Shown here in pieces: positions 45,996 to 58,346 of a DNA stretch of 64,000 bases. The notes under the pieces were generated by a model. It searched no databases, was not told the origin of the DNA, and was given only the letters and a program-made list of their open reading frames with translations. Source of the stretch: Lysinibacillus timonensis (GTDB taxonomy: Bacteria; Bacillota; Bacilli; Bacillales_A; Planococcaceae); contig NZ_LT985980.1 of the NCBI RefSeq assembly GCF_900291985.1, positions 310,001 to 374,000 on the forward strand. The letters run 5' to 3'. The stretch's first letter is position 1. Every line of letters begins with the position of its first letter. The translations under genes were made by a program, and so were the position numbers.

Positions 45996-46397
45996 TTAGT
46001 ATTTCTCTATTATAATCGTTATATTTTCTTCACTAATTGTAACGTTTTTTTGTTCGACAACATTCTTAATAGAATGTTCTACGATTTGTTGAATCATCGG
46101 TTCATCAACTTTTGCATCCTTCGGTAATCCCACTGAAGCATCTATAATCCCTTTAACGTGACTACCACCTACCATTATTGCGATTGACTTACTATCTATT
46201 TCAGTTTGTTCTGTAATAGAATCTATTACTTCATTTTTTAATTCTGATAATAAATCAGCAAATTCCTGATCCTCCATTACTACTTCCTGCTCGCTATCGG
46301 TCAATACTAATTCAGATGCTTCTTCTTTCTCACCATTACACCCAACTAACAAAATCGAACTTAATACAACTCCTGAAATTATAGCTTTTGTTATCAT
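45996..46397 (-). CDS. hypothetical lipoprotein (133 aa)
   Basis: Lipobox in MITKAIISGVVLSSILLVGC. The acidic mature part holds EEASELVLTDSEQEVVM and IAIMVGGSHVKGIIDASV and ends with ITIIIEKY. It may be a small secreted or spore lipoprotein. No family was recognised. It stands alone between decayed hairpin repeats near 45895 and 46560. Confidence 0.65.
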   Translation of the reverse strand: MITKAIISGVVLSSILLVGCNGEKEEASELVLTDSEQEVVMEDQEFADLLSELKNEVIDSITEQTEIDSKSIAIMVGGSHVKGIIDASVGLPKDAKVDEPMIQQIVEHSIKNVVEQKNVTISEENITIIIEKY

Positions 46398-46689
46398 TTC
46401 TAAAACTCACCTTTCAAAAATAAAGTACATATTCCCACAATTTAACCATATGTAATTTTGACGGTAGATATTGGTAGTTTGCAACTTATAACATCTAATT
46501 GGTGTTATTTAGTAAAATGGTCCTTTAATAAAAATATTCATGAAAAGTTATTTTACAGAAAAAAACCGCATTATTTGAAAAACAAGCCCTTTAACAGAAT
46601 AACTAAAACATAATTTCAATCTGAAAGTTAAAAATTACTCCCGCTCACGCACGAACCTGTTAGCAACCATGGAGCCTTGTTAAACGTCA

Positions 46690-46932
46690 TCATTGAAGAG
46701 AGTGACTTTCTGCATCACTAAATATGTAGAGCCAATCTGTACCATCAAGAATTCCAGTAATTCCAGCAATTGCAACTACAGCACCTATCAAAACGCCTAG
46801 AAATATAATAAGATTCACTAAACACCCCTTCTTCATGAAGTAAAAAATTCCCTTGTCATCCATGAAAGTGCCAAGTTTCCCTATAACAAATCCTCCTACT
46901 AATATCATTACTATACTTATTATGAAATTCAT
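46690..46932 (-). CDS. small hypothetical membrane protein (80 aa)
   Basis: Two helices: IISIVMILVGGFVIGKLGTF and KGCLVNLIIFLGVLIGAVVA, separated by KGIFYFMKK. AGAAGGAG lies before the ATG. The gap 46933-47394 has a hairpin repeat near 47024 and otherwise no recognised feature. Confidence 0.6.
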   Translation of the reverse strand: MNFIISIVMILVGGFVIGKLGTFMDDKGIFYFMKKGCLVNLIIFLGVLIGAVVAIAGITGILDGTDWLYIFSDAESHSLQ

Positions 46933-47381
46933 GTTGCTACTCCTTCTCTTAGTCTCTTAATTATTTTAGCATTAATATTCTATTTTTTGAGGATTACTAT
47001 TGAAAATAATAGCACTTATAGAAAAAGACGCGTTTCTATAAACGCTTCTAATTAATTGAATATCATGAACAGCAACAAAACTTTGGTGCTCCTTAGTTAC
47101 TAAATTTAGAAGTATGATTCATCGGGAAATACCTCTTATCATACGTCCTTAGCATTGACATTTTACGCAACTTTACTTCATATTGTTTTAGAATATCAGG
47201 GAGCTTCCGCCTGTATATGTACCCCCCTTACTGCAACCTTATTAGCAATTGCTAATAAAATCTACTCTAAGCTATCTTCTTTCCTAAAGGTATGACAAGG
47301 GGAAGAATAAAGTTATTACATCATGTTATATTATTATTTAGAGAAAATTTAAAGGGGGATGTTCTAGTATTCTCCCTCGAG

Positions 47382-47420
47382 AAGGATATTAAAAAGGAAT
47401 GACCATGACGCCCATTCCTC
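47382..47420 (-). terminator. terminator at the end of the coat-like cluster
   Basis: Stem AGGAATG / CATTCCT around GGCGTCATGGT, then TTTTTAATA on the minus strand, 10 bases after the stop of the 47429-47752 gene. Confidence 0.7.
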
Positions 47421-47428
47421 AAATATAT

Positions 47429-47752
47429 TTAATTTTGTAAATCCTTTATGGCATCTGTATATGTTTTTCTATTATCATTTATTAGTTTCTCTAGATCTCT
47501 TAAAAGCTCCTCATAGTGTTTATCCTCTGATTGATCTTTCATCATATATTTATAAAATAGCATAAATGCATAAGCAATTCCGGTATTATCCACATAAACA
47601 AAACCATTTCCACTTTGTTTAATACTTGCATTACCATTTTCTGTTCTTATATCTACTGACGTGTTATTAACTATTTCATCTATATATTTTTTAATAGATT
47701 TATGAACATATTGATCTATTAGTTGTTCTAACTCTTCATTTACAAATTCCAT
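47429..47752 (-). CDS. hypothetical protein with NGNA-SGN motif (107 aa), probable spore-surface cluster
   Basis: Soluble, mostly helical protein: MEFVNEELEQLIDQYVHKS then TENGNASIKQSGNGFVYVDN and a helical tail (KDQSEDKHYEELLRDLEKL). The middle NGNASIKQSGN has the NGN[SA]-x4-SGN pattern also found in the next three genes upstream. The ATG at 47752 follows AAAGGAG at 9 bases. Last gene of the cluster. Not recognised as a known coat family; surface function is inferred from its neighbours. Confidence 0.6.
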   Translation of the reverse strand: MEFVNEELEQLIDQYVHKSIKKYIDEIVNNTSVDIRTENGNASIKQSGNGFVYVDNTGIAYAFMLFYKYMMKDQSEDKHYEELLRDLEKLINDNRKTYTDAIKDLQN

Positions 47753-47851
47753 CTGGATTCTCTCCTTTACATTATACATATGGGATGTATGAAAGCTGAC
47801 CTATAAGTTTATCAACTTATAAGTCAGCTATAAACACTAAACAGTCAAACC

Positions 47852-48154
47852 TTAATCTCTTGCTTCAGCTTCAATATCGGATTTAGTATCTTGATGAGCG
47901 TTACCACTGTGTGATAACCAAGAGTTACCATTGTACACAGATGCGTTTGTTTTGCTTTCTACATCTTGTTCAGACTCTTGTTCTTGATCTTGTTTATTTT
48001 TATTTTTATTTTTAGCTTCTGCACTTGAAGCCGAAAATGCTGCATTATCGTTTTCATTTCTGTTGAAATTAGCACTAAAGTTCGTTAATTCTTGTCTAAG
48101 AGCAGCTACCAGCGCATTCACTAAAACATTAATATCATCGGATGTGTAACCCAT
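47852..48154 (-). CDS. hypothetical coat-like protein, tandem copy 2 (100 aa)
   Basis: Begins MGYTSDDINVLVNALVAAL, a short amphipathic helix, then a polar stretch rich in Asn, Lys, Gln and Glu (SSAEAKNKNKNKQDQEQESE). It ends with YNGNSWLSHSGNAHQ, a copy of the shared NGNS-SGN motif. It is about 85% identical to the gene at 48225-48521 and lies 70 bases downstream of it, a clear tandem duplication. A possible sigma-K-like CATACAAAC lies in the 5' leader. Function not recognised. Confidence 0.6.
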   Translation of the reverse strand: MGYTSDDINVLVNALVAALRQELTNFSANFNRNENDNAAFSASSAEAKNKNKNKQDQEQESEQDVESKTNASVYNGNSWLSHSGNAHQDTKSDIEAEARD

Positions 48155-48224
48155 TCACTGTACCCCTTTCCCAAAAGTTTTAAATGAGTCGTTTGTATGC
48201 TTTTACTGTAAGATTTCATAGATA

Positions 48225-48521
48225 TTATTTAGCTTCTGCATCAATATCTGTTTTTGTATCTTGATAAGCATTACCACTGCGTGATAACCAAGAGTTACCA
48301 TTGTACACATACACGTTTGTTTTGCTTTCTACATCTTGTTCAGATTCTTGCTCTTGATCTTGTTTATTTTTGTTTTTATTTTTAGCTTCTGCACTTGAAA
48401 ATGATGTTGCTTCATTATCGTTTTCGTTTCTGTTGAAATTAGCACTAAAGTTTGTTAATTCTTGTCTAAGAGCAGCTACAAGTGCATTCACTAAAACATC
48501 AATATTTCCACCATTGTACAT
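48225..48521 (-). CDS. hypothetical coat-like protein, tandem copy 1 (98 aa)
   Basis: Paralogue of the gene at 47852-48154: same NVLVNALVAALRQELTNF-type helix, same acidic-basic polar middle, and YNGNSWLSRSGNAYQ near the C-terminus. AAAGGAGGG lies before the ATG. The first ten residues (MYNGGNIDVL) differ. The two proteins are probably recent duplicates and may form a surface layer together. No family was recognised. Confidence 0.6.
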   Translation of the reverse strand: MYNGGNIDVLVNALVAALRQELTNFSANFNRNENDNEATSFSSAEAKNKNKNKQDQEQESEQDVESKTNVYVYNGNSWLSRSGNAYQDTKTDIDAEAK

Positions 48522-48612
48522 AAGTTTCCCTCCTTTCCTTTTGGATAGTATATAAATATGCTATTTAAAAAAGGGAGAAAGGTATATTTACACCAGTTGT
48601 TTCGCACATTTT

Positions 48613-49674
48613 TTACTTTTTATTAAAATTCCCGCTATCTACTATTGTTGAATTGCCATTCCTATTAATAATTTGAAGGTTTTTTAATACATAACTATTT
48701 ATTCTATTATTTAAATTCCCCACCATATCATTGTTATTTGGTATTTCAGGGAGATTATCCAAACTCAAATTTTCTGATATTTCTTCATGTTGGGTTTTTT
48801 CATTTGATTGTTTATTATTTTCATTTATCGAAGTGCTTATGGTTTGGGATAAGGCGTTTTCCTTATCTACCTTCTTTTCATTCGGTCTAGTTTTCTTTTT
48901 CAATGGGAGAATTACTTTTGTTTCTTTCGTCTTATCAAAACTCATTTGGTCCATTATTAGTTTCTTTTCTTTATTTTGGAAAACTCCACTAGTTTGAGGA
49001 TTTCTTTCATTAACTGAATGGATGATGGAATTGGATAAAGAATTACTCTTATCGGCCTTCCTTCTATACATTTTTGTTTTCTTTTTCGATTGGAGTTTTA
49101 CTTTTGTATCTTCCGTTCTATCAAAACCTATTTGATCCTTGATTAGTTTCTTTTCTTTATTTTGTGAGTCTCCACTAGTTTGAGGATTTCTTTCATTAAT
49201 CGAATGGATTTTGGTTTGCGATAAAGCGCTCTCTTTATCGACCTTTTTTTCATTCGTTTTAATAACCTTTTTCAATTGAGGCTTTACTTTTGTTTCTTCC
49301 GTCATATCAAATCCCATTTGGACCTTGCTTAGATTATTTTCTTCTATTTGTGATTCTCCACTTGTTTGAGTAGTAAAATTGTATAGAGATTGAGAGCTGG
49401 AAATGTCTTTGAGGACCTTCTTAACCTTTTTCTTTTTATTAGTTGAAGGAAGTGGCGGTGAATCATCGGCTACAGAAATGTAATAGATACCATCTAATTG
49501 AATAAACATCAGATTACCATCCAATGTTTCTCCTATAATACATCCACATTTATCATTATAAAATTTAAAAACTATCTGCTTAACGTTTGAATAGTAATGT
49601 AAATTAAGTAGAGTATTTTCTGCTACATTTTCAAGACACTTTCTTATACATTTAGCTACTGTATTTTCAGGCAT
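48613..49674 (-). CDS. repeat-containing coat-like protein (353 aa; three 62-residue repeats)
   Basis: N-terminal domain (1-70) with KQIVFKFYNDKCGCIIGETL and LDGNLMFIQLDGIYYISVAD, which looks like the DUF2642/spore-coat type small beta domain. After a basic linker come three 62-residue repeats at about 103-164, 165-226 and 227-288, each starting QTSG and carrying the FD-T-ET/DTKV and KKVDK segments. The C-terminal end is NRNGNSTIVDSGNFNKK, again the shared motif. AGGTGAG precedes the ATG. Probably a structural spore-surface protein. Confidence 0.65.
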   Translation of the reverse strand: MPENTVAKCIRKCLENVAENTLLNLHYYSNVKQIVFKFYNDKCGCIIGETLDGNLMFIQLDGIYYISVADDSPPLPSTNKKKKVKKVLKDISSSQSLYNFTTQTSGESQIEENNLSKVQMGFDMTEETKVKPQLKKVIKTNEKKVDKESALSQTKIHSINERNPQTSGDSQNKEKKLIKDQIGFDRTEDTKVKLQSKKKTKMYRRKADKSNSLSNSIIHSVNERNPQTSGVFQNKEKKLIMDQMSFDKTKETKVILPLKKKTRPNEKKVDKENALSQTISTSINENNKQSNEKTQHEEISENLSLDNLPEIPNNNDMVGNLNNRINSYVLKNLQIINRNGNSTIVDSGNFNKK

Positions 49675-49808
49675 ATTCTCACCTGAGATTTCGTAACTAA
49701 ATGATTTTTTTTCTGCTTTTCTTTTTCAGTTACACCAACATTTATTCTTTTTACTACAAATTTTTTTAAGTTGTTATCAATCTGGTTATTATTGCACTTC
49801 CCTTTCAT
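49656..49808 (-). CDS. small basic protein overlapping the repeat protein gene (50 aa)
   Basis: Frame with GAGGTGATGTTGA before the ATG at 49808: MKGKCNNNQIDNNLKKFVV then basic VKRINVGVTEKEKQKKN. Its stop lies 18 bases inside the next gene in a different frame, so the two are probably translationally coupled. The codon use is ordinary. It may encode a small coat-associated peptide. A CATAGTCTA box, the sigma-K -10 pattern CATA-N3-TA, lies 31 bases upstream. Confidence 0.45.
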   Translation of the reverse strand: MKGKCNNNQIDNNLKKFVVKRINVGVTEKEKQKKNHLVTKSQVRICLKIQ

Positions 49809-49838
49809 TCAACATCACCTCTATGGATCTATATACGA

Positions 49839-49847
49839 TAGACTATG
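49839..49847 (-). promoter_or_regulatory. candidate sigma-K -10 box for the coat-like cluster
   Basis: CATAGTCTA on the minus strand fits the sigma-K -10 pattern CATA-N3-TA. No convincing -35 was found. The rest of 49809-50200 has no gene; a terminator of the next gene lies at 50013-50046. Confidence 0.3.
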
Positions 49848-50012
49848 TCAGATATTAATACTTATCTATATGAATGACCCGTTACATTACATCCATTTCT
49901 ACGTAGTTGCCACAATAATTGACCATCAGTTTCTTTCTTCAACATTCATAGCCCATTTGTGGAAGCAAAGCTAAAGTTTATTCTCAACTAAACAGTATAT
50001 TGAAGAGCATCA

Positions 50013-50046
50013 AAAAAGGAAGTAGCATTCATACTACTCCCTTAAG
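50013..50046 (-). terminator. terminator of the S26 lipoprotein gene
   Basis: Stem GGGAGTAG / CTACTTCC with an 8-base loop, then TTTTTTG on the minus strand, about 155 bases beyond the stop codon. Confidence 0.6.
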
Positions 50047-50200
50047 TCTATAGTTTTCATTCATATTGTGACGTAATACGTAACGAGCCCTCTTCATAAA
50101 CCAGCACAAAGCCTATATCATTATGCAGTTTACCCATTGATTTATCTTCTCTTTGAGATAAACAATCTCTTTAATTAAAAATTTTAATAGATTTTTTTTG

Positions 50201-50668
50201 CTATTTTATTTCCACCACTTTTCCTAGAATATCTTTTTTTGCTATTGGTCCTACTGAACGGCTATCCTTACTTGTCATCGGCTTAAGGTTATCTCCAATT
50301 ACAAAATACTCGTCACTCTTTAATTGAATGCCATCTTCAAGTATGTTATCAGCCCACACATCGACAAAATCATATTCACTGTCTATTGGCTCGCTATTAA
50401 TATAAATAGTCCCATCTAAAATCTGAATCAATTCATCAGGCAAACCTATTACTCTTTTTATATGCTGCGTATCCTCAAGATTAAGTAATATAATATCATC
50501 ACGTTGTATTTCTTTATTTATATAGTAATCGTAATTAACTACTACTTTTTGCTGATCAGTTATTGTGGGGGACATAGATATGCCTTCAAATTGATAAATT
50601 TCTTTATTCCCACTTTCACATCCGGCTAACAATACAATAATAGATAAAAACACGAGAATCTTATTCAA
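50201..50668 (-). CDS. signal peptidase I-like (S26) protein with lipoprotein signal
   Basis: 155 residues. Conserved S26 boxes are present: Ser31 in EGISMSPTI (box B), Lys71 in HIKRVIGLPDE (box D) and the C-terminal GDNLKPMTSKDSRSVGPI (box E). Normal type I signal peptidases start with one or two membrane anchors, whereas here the N-terminus is a lipobox signal, LSIIVLLAGC (Cys17). It is therefore a short lipid-anchored serine-lysine protease. The substrate is unknown; possibly a sporulation or surface protein of the cluster nearby. Confidence 0.85.
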   Translation of the reverse strand: MNKILVFLSIIVLLAGCESGNKEIYQFEGISMSPTITDQQKVVVNYDYYINKEIQRDDIILLNLEDTQHIKRVIGLPDELIQILDGTIYINSEPIDSEYDFVDVWADNILEDGIQLKSDEYFVIGDNLKPMTSKDSRSVGPIAKKDILGKVVEIK

Positions 50669-50975
50669 TTGTTATTCCCCCTTGATATTTTACTGCGTTT
50701 AATGATATTCACAGTATATTAATGGTAATTCTATCCTTTCCATTAGATACTTTGTTTACTGATTAGAAAAAGCGGAGAGGATGTGGTGTATTAAACATTA
50801 AGTACATCGTTTCACAAACTTAATTAAACTGTAACATAAATATCCAAATGTTTCTTATTGATCTAATCTAATTATTAATATTCGTTTTTTTAGCCACGCC
50901 AATTGAACCTTCGGTTCATGGAGTTGGGGGCTTTTTGAAATAAAAAAACACCACTGAAACTCAGCGGTGCTTTGT

Positions 50976-51030
50976 GCGAAGCGCTCGTCTACCACTCACA
51001 GGGGGGTGCCCCTCAACTACCATCGGCGCT
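50976..51030 (-). pseudogene. truncated 5S rRNA copy 1 (3' half only)
   Basis: 55 bases matching the 3' part of the 5S gene with several substitutions (GGGGTGCCCC in place of GGGGCTTCCCCC-type loop). The 5' half of 5S is replaced by unrelated sequence. Confidence 0.75.
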
Positions 51031-51281
51031 ATCTCGAAGCACGATGACACGTCGGATTTCTGCGTCACCTACGTCGATGCGGTGCTCATGTACATAGTAC
51101 ACTTCGCTCCTCTCTCCTTGGTTCCTTGAAATCCTTGGGCCTCCCACTTCTCGAATCCTTACTCTTATAACTCTTATTAACCAATATTCGTTCCTTAGAC
51201 GCGCCAATCGAACCTTCGGTTCTTGGAGTTGGGGGCTTTTCTGAAATAAAAAAACACCACTGAAACTCAGCGGTGCTTTGT

Positions 51282-51335
51282 GCGAAGCGCTCGTCTACCT
51301 CTCACAGGGGGAAGCCCCCAACTACCATCGGCGCT
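51282..51335 (-). pseudogene. truncated 5S rRNA copy 2 (3' half only)
   Basis: 54 bases nearly identical to the genuine 5S 3' part, with the same junction after CATCGGCGCT as copy 1. Confidence 0.8.
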
Positions 51336-51558
51336 ATCTCGAAGAACGATGACACGTCGGATTTCTGCGTCGCCTACGTCGTTGCGGTGCTCATGTACAT
51401 AGTACACTTCGCTCCTCTCTCCTTGGTTCCTTGAAATCCTTGGTCCTCCCACTTCTCGAATCCTTACTATTATATCTAATCTTATCAATCGATATTTGTT
51501 TCTTTAGCCGCGCCAATCGAACCTTCGGTTCTTGGAGTTGGGGACTTTTCTGAAATAA

Positions 51559-51589
51559 AAAAACACCACTGATACTCAGCGGTGCTTTG
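51559..51589 (-). terminator. terminator directly after the 5S gene
   Basis: Stem CACCGCTGAG / (A)TCAGTGGTG followed by seven T on the minus strand. Two further copies occur at about 51249-51281 and 50942-50975 in the tandem repeats. Confidence 0.8.
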
Positions 51590-51590
51590 T

Positions 51591-51705
51591 GCGAAGCGAC
51601 GTCCTACTCTCACAGGGGGAAGCCCCCAACTACCATCGGCGCTAAAGAGCTTAACTTCCGTGTTCGGTATGGGAACGGGTGTGACCTCTTTGCCATCATC
51701 ACTTC
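51591..51705 (-). rRNA. rrf: 5S ribosomal RNA
   Basis: Minus-strand gene with the classical 5S core: ACACCCGTTCCCATACCGAA and the loop GTTAAGCTC, ending with GTAGGACGTCGCTTCGC. It is the last gene of the operon. Ends are placed to about five bases. Confidence 0.93.
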
Positions 51706-51728
51706 ACTATTTAGTTGAAAAAAGTTTA

Positions 51729-51755
51729 TTCTTTCAAAACTGGATAAAGACATTG
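51729..51755. other. 23S processing stem, 3' arm
   Basis: TTCTTTCAAAACTGGATAAA and neighbours are complementary to 54882-54910 upstream of the 23S 5' end. Together they close the 23S precursor stem cut by RNase III-type enzymes. Confidence 0.75.
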
Positions 51756-51777
51756 AATACGTTCAAGTTAGTTTTGG

Positions 51778-54690
<2,913 letters not shown>

Positions 54691-54881
54691 AAAGTTATTA
54701 CTTCTCATAAAGAGAAGATTTAGACTTACAATAAATCAATTTCGTCTCGTCGAAATTGCCGTCCAGATTTTGGTTTGGACACTGTCCAAACATCTTCCTT
54801 TCAAAATCTGTGACATCCGTCGGAGACGTAAAATCATTCAGCTTCGCTGAGTGATTTTACCTTGAATTAAAAATATGTTTC

Positions 54882-54910
54882 AATGTCGTTTTATCCAGTT
54901 TTCAAAGAAC
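54882..54910. other. 23S processing stem, 5' arm
   Basis: Complementary to 51729-51755 (TTATCCAGTTTTCAAAGAA against TTCTTTCAAAACTGGATAA), flanking the 23S gene. Confidence 0.75.
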
Positions 54911-55156
54911 AAAGCAGATGACTTCAATCACTTCGTGATTTACATCAGTGAGTATGCTTCGTGCAGCTTTGCGACGAGTAATGTTTTAGACATCCTCGAA
55001 TTCGCTACCCGCAGGAGCAAAGTATGAAGTGTTCAAATGTCTAGCTCCGAACGCTAACTCGTACGCCTACTTCGTCATCTCACTACGAATGCGAGCATTC
55101 TGGTTCGATGCCTCCAGTAGTCAATCGAGTTAAACGAGCGTTCTACGCTTTTCACT

Positions 55157-55188
55157 GAACCTTCAAAACTGAACACAAAACGTTAATG
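55157..55188. other. 16S processing stem, 3' arm
   Basis: GAACCTTCAAAACTGAACAC and the following CAAAACGTTAATG pair with 56980-57012 upstream of 16S, with few mismatches, forming the 16S precursor stem. Confidence 0.75.
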
Positions 55189-55333
55189 TTTCAAGCCCAA
55201 GGCTTGAATTCCGTATTGTCTAGCTCCGAACGCTAACTTTTGTGTCTGTTTCACCTTTACCCTTCGAATGCAAGCATTCTTGTGTAAAGCTTCCAACAGC
55301 CAAAAAGTTGAACGAGCGTTCTCCGCTTTTCGA

Positions 55334-56893
<1,560 letters not shown>

Positions 56894-56979
56894 ATGGCGA
56901 ATTTGAGTTTAGCTCAAAATTCTACTGGCATCAAAATTGATGTCCAAGATTGTGTTTCTTATAATAGAAACGTTTAATT

Positions 56980-57012
56980 CATTAACGTTTTGTTGTTCAG
57001 TTTTCAAGGTTC
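56980..57012. other. 16S processing stem, 5' arm
   Basis: CATTAACGTTTTGTTGTTCA and the following bases are the partner of 55157-55188. Confidence 0.75.
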
Positions 57013-57043
57013 ATTTTCCACTGTCATTCGCGACAGGAATTTT

Positions 57044-57072
57044 ATTATATCAATATATCTTTTAGTTGTCAA
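57044..57072 (-). promoter_or_regulatory. rRNA operon promoter P3
   Basis: Minus strand TTGACA, 17-base spacer, TATAAT: perfect sigma-A boxes, nearest to 16S (about 150 bases upstream). Confidence 0.85.
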
Positions 57073-57126
57073 CAGTATTTTCAACATTAATTTTATGTTT
57101 GAATTCCTATTAAACAACAGATTTTT

Positions 57127-57155
57127 ATTATATTAACAAAAAAATAAACTGTCAA
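57127..57155 (-). promoter_or_regulatory. rRNA operon promoter P2
   Basis: Minus strand TTGACA, 17-base T-rich spacer, TATAAT: perfect sigma-A boxes, 83 bases upstream of P3. Confidence 0.85.
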
Positions 57156-57197
57156 TCCCTCTAATAATTTATCAGTGCAATTAACGACAGCTAATTC

Positions 57198-57226
57198 ATA
57201 ATATCAATTTCACGTCGTGTAGTCAA
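57198..57226 (-). promoter_or_regulatory. rRNA operon promoter P1
   Basis: Minus strand TTGACT, 17-base spacer, TATTAT, 71 bases upstream of P2. The rest of the 56894-57380 leader is AT-rich. Confidence 0.75.
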
Positions 57227-57380
57227 CAAAAAATGAAAAAAATATCATATCTTTATCAAGGAGCTTTATCTATATAATGAGATGATTTAAATATCTAGAT
57301 ATTTTAAGAAGCGCTAACGTAAGTTTCATTTATAAATAAGCATTTTTTACAGAGGAATACTTGTTTCGTATCCCTTAAGA

Positions 57381-58346
57381 TTATACAGATGTTGTTTCAC
57401 TTTTCGGATTATACTTTTGTTCGTATTTTTCTAGGACCTTACTAAACAATGATGCTAATACTTGTTGAAATAGCATGCCAAACACAACTGGCATTGCTAC
57501 TTTTGCAGGGAAGTAAGTAGTTGCTACAATTACACCAATTGCGGTATTTCGCATACCCCCGATAAAAACAAAAGCTTTTATAATACTTATATCCTTCCAT
57601 AGAAAATGCCCAATAACTAAAGCAATGACATAGCCAGAAACAGCAATGAAAAACACAACAAAAATGACACCAACTAGCTCCCACGTAATATGTTTCACGT
57701 AAGGGGCAATGGCACTGCTATTAATCATAATCACGCCAAATATGCACAGCTTCGAGAATGGAGCAAGCTTACTTCCAAGTGTCTCCTGTATGTTACCTTT
57801 TGTAAGTTGATTTAGAGATATTCCTAATAATGAAGGTATTACAATCATCCATAGTAAATCAAAAATTAGTGATAATGTATCAATTTCTATTGTTTTTCCA
57901 ACAGCAACATGTAATAAAGCGGGCATAATTAATGGAGAAAGTAACGAGTTAATTAAAATAATTGATAAACATAAAGGGAGATTTCCCCGACTAATACTCA
58001 CCCAAACTACGCTTGTAATTGCAGTTGGAACAGATGCTGATATAACATAGCCAATTGTCAGTAATTGATCGTTGAAGATGACAGTTGATAAAAAATATGC
58101 CCAAATAGGCATGATGATATGTAAAAAAGCAATAGTAAATAAAATAATAGTTGGGTATTTCGAAAACCCTTTAACATCTTTAAAGTTCATACTCAAACTA
58201 CTGCTAAACGTCATAAATGCAAATAACAAAGGAACTAAAAATAAAAGATGTATCCCGATATGTTGAAATAAAACACCTATAATCAGACTGAGAGGAGTTA
58301 GAATAGGAATCAATGCCTGAAGCCGTTTATTGAAACTATTTAACAT
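57381..58346 (-). CDS. bile acid:sodium symporter (BASS)-family transporter
   Basis: 321-residue membrane protein of about ten helices. The BASS signatures VISASVPTAITSVVWV and GGMRNTAIGVIVATTYFP (sodium-binding crossover helices) are clear. Bacterial members import organic anions such as keto acids or pantothenate-like compounds with Na+. AGAAGGA lies just before the ATG. It starts near the organic-acid regulon but 880 bases away and is divided from it by element R5. Confidence 0.9.
   Translation of the reverse strand: MLNSFNKRLQALIPILTPLSLIIGVLFQHIGIHLLFLVPLLFAFMTFSSSLSMNFKDVKGFSKYPTIILFTIAFLHIIMPIWAYFLSTVIFNDQLLTIGYVISASVPTAITSVVWVSISRGNLPLCLSIILINSLLSPLIMPALLHVAVGKTIEIDTLSLIFDLLWMIVIPSLLGISLNQLTKGNIQETLGSKLAPFSKLCIFGVIMINSSAIAPYVKHITWELVGVIFVVFFIAVSGYVIALVIGHFLWKDISIIKAFVFIGGMRNTAIGVIVATTYFPAKVAMPVVFGMLFQQVLASLFSKVLEKYEQKYNPKSETTSV

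Larger units (their letters stand above)
50881..51590. repeat. tandem 306-bp repeats downstream of the 5S gene (three copies, last one runs into 5S)
   Basis: Copy 1 (50881-51186), copy 2 (51187-51493) and copy 3 (from 51494) share the same order: CCTTCGGTT hairpin, terminator stem CACCACTGA / TCAGCGGTG, the 3' half of 5S rRNA ending at CATCGGCGCT. Copies 1 and 2 then diverge from 5S into a shared 145-base unique stretch (atctcgaag... to ...ccttact). Copy 3 continues as the genuine 5S gene. Frames over these copies are artefacts of the duplication. Confidence 0.85.

Noticed and set aside
49771..49974. 67-aa plus-strand frame
   Set aside because: Overlaps leader and promoter region of the coat-like cluster, no ribosome binding site.
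51013..51488. Two similar minus-strand frames (64 and 73 aa) in the 5S-downstream repeats
   Set aside because: They arise from the tandem repeat of trailer sequence, include 5S parts and terminators, and start at unsupported codons.
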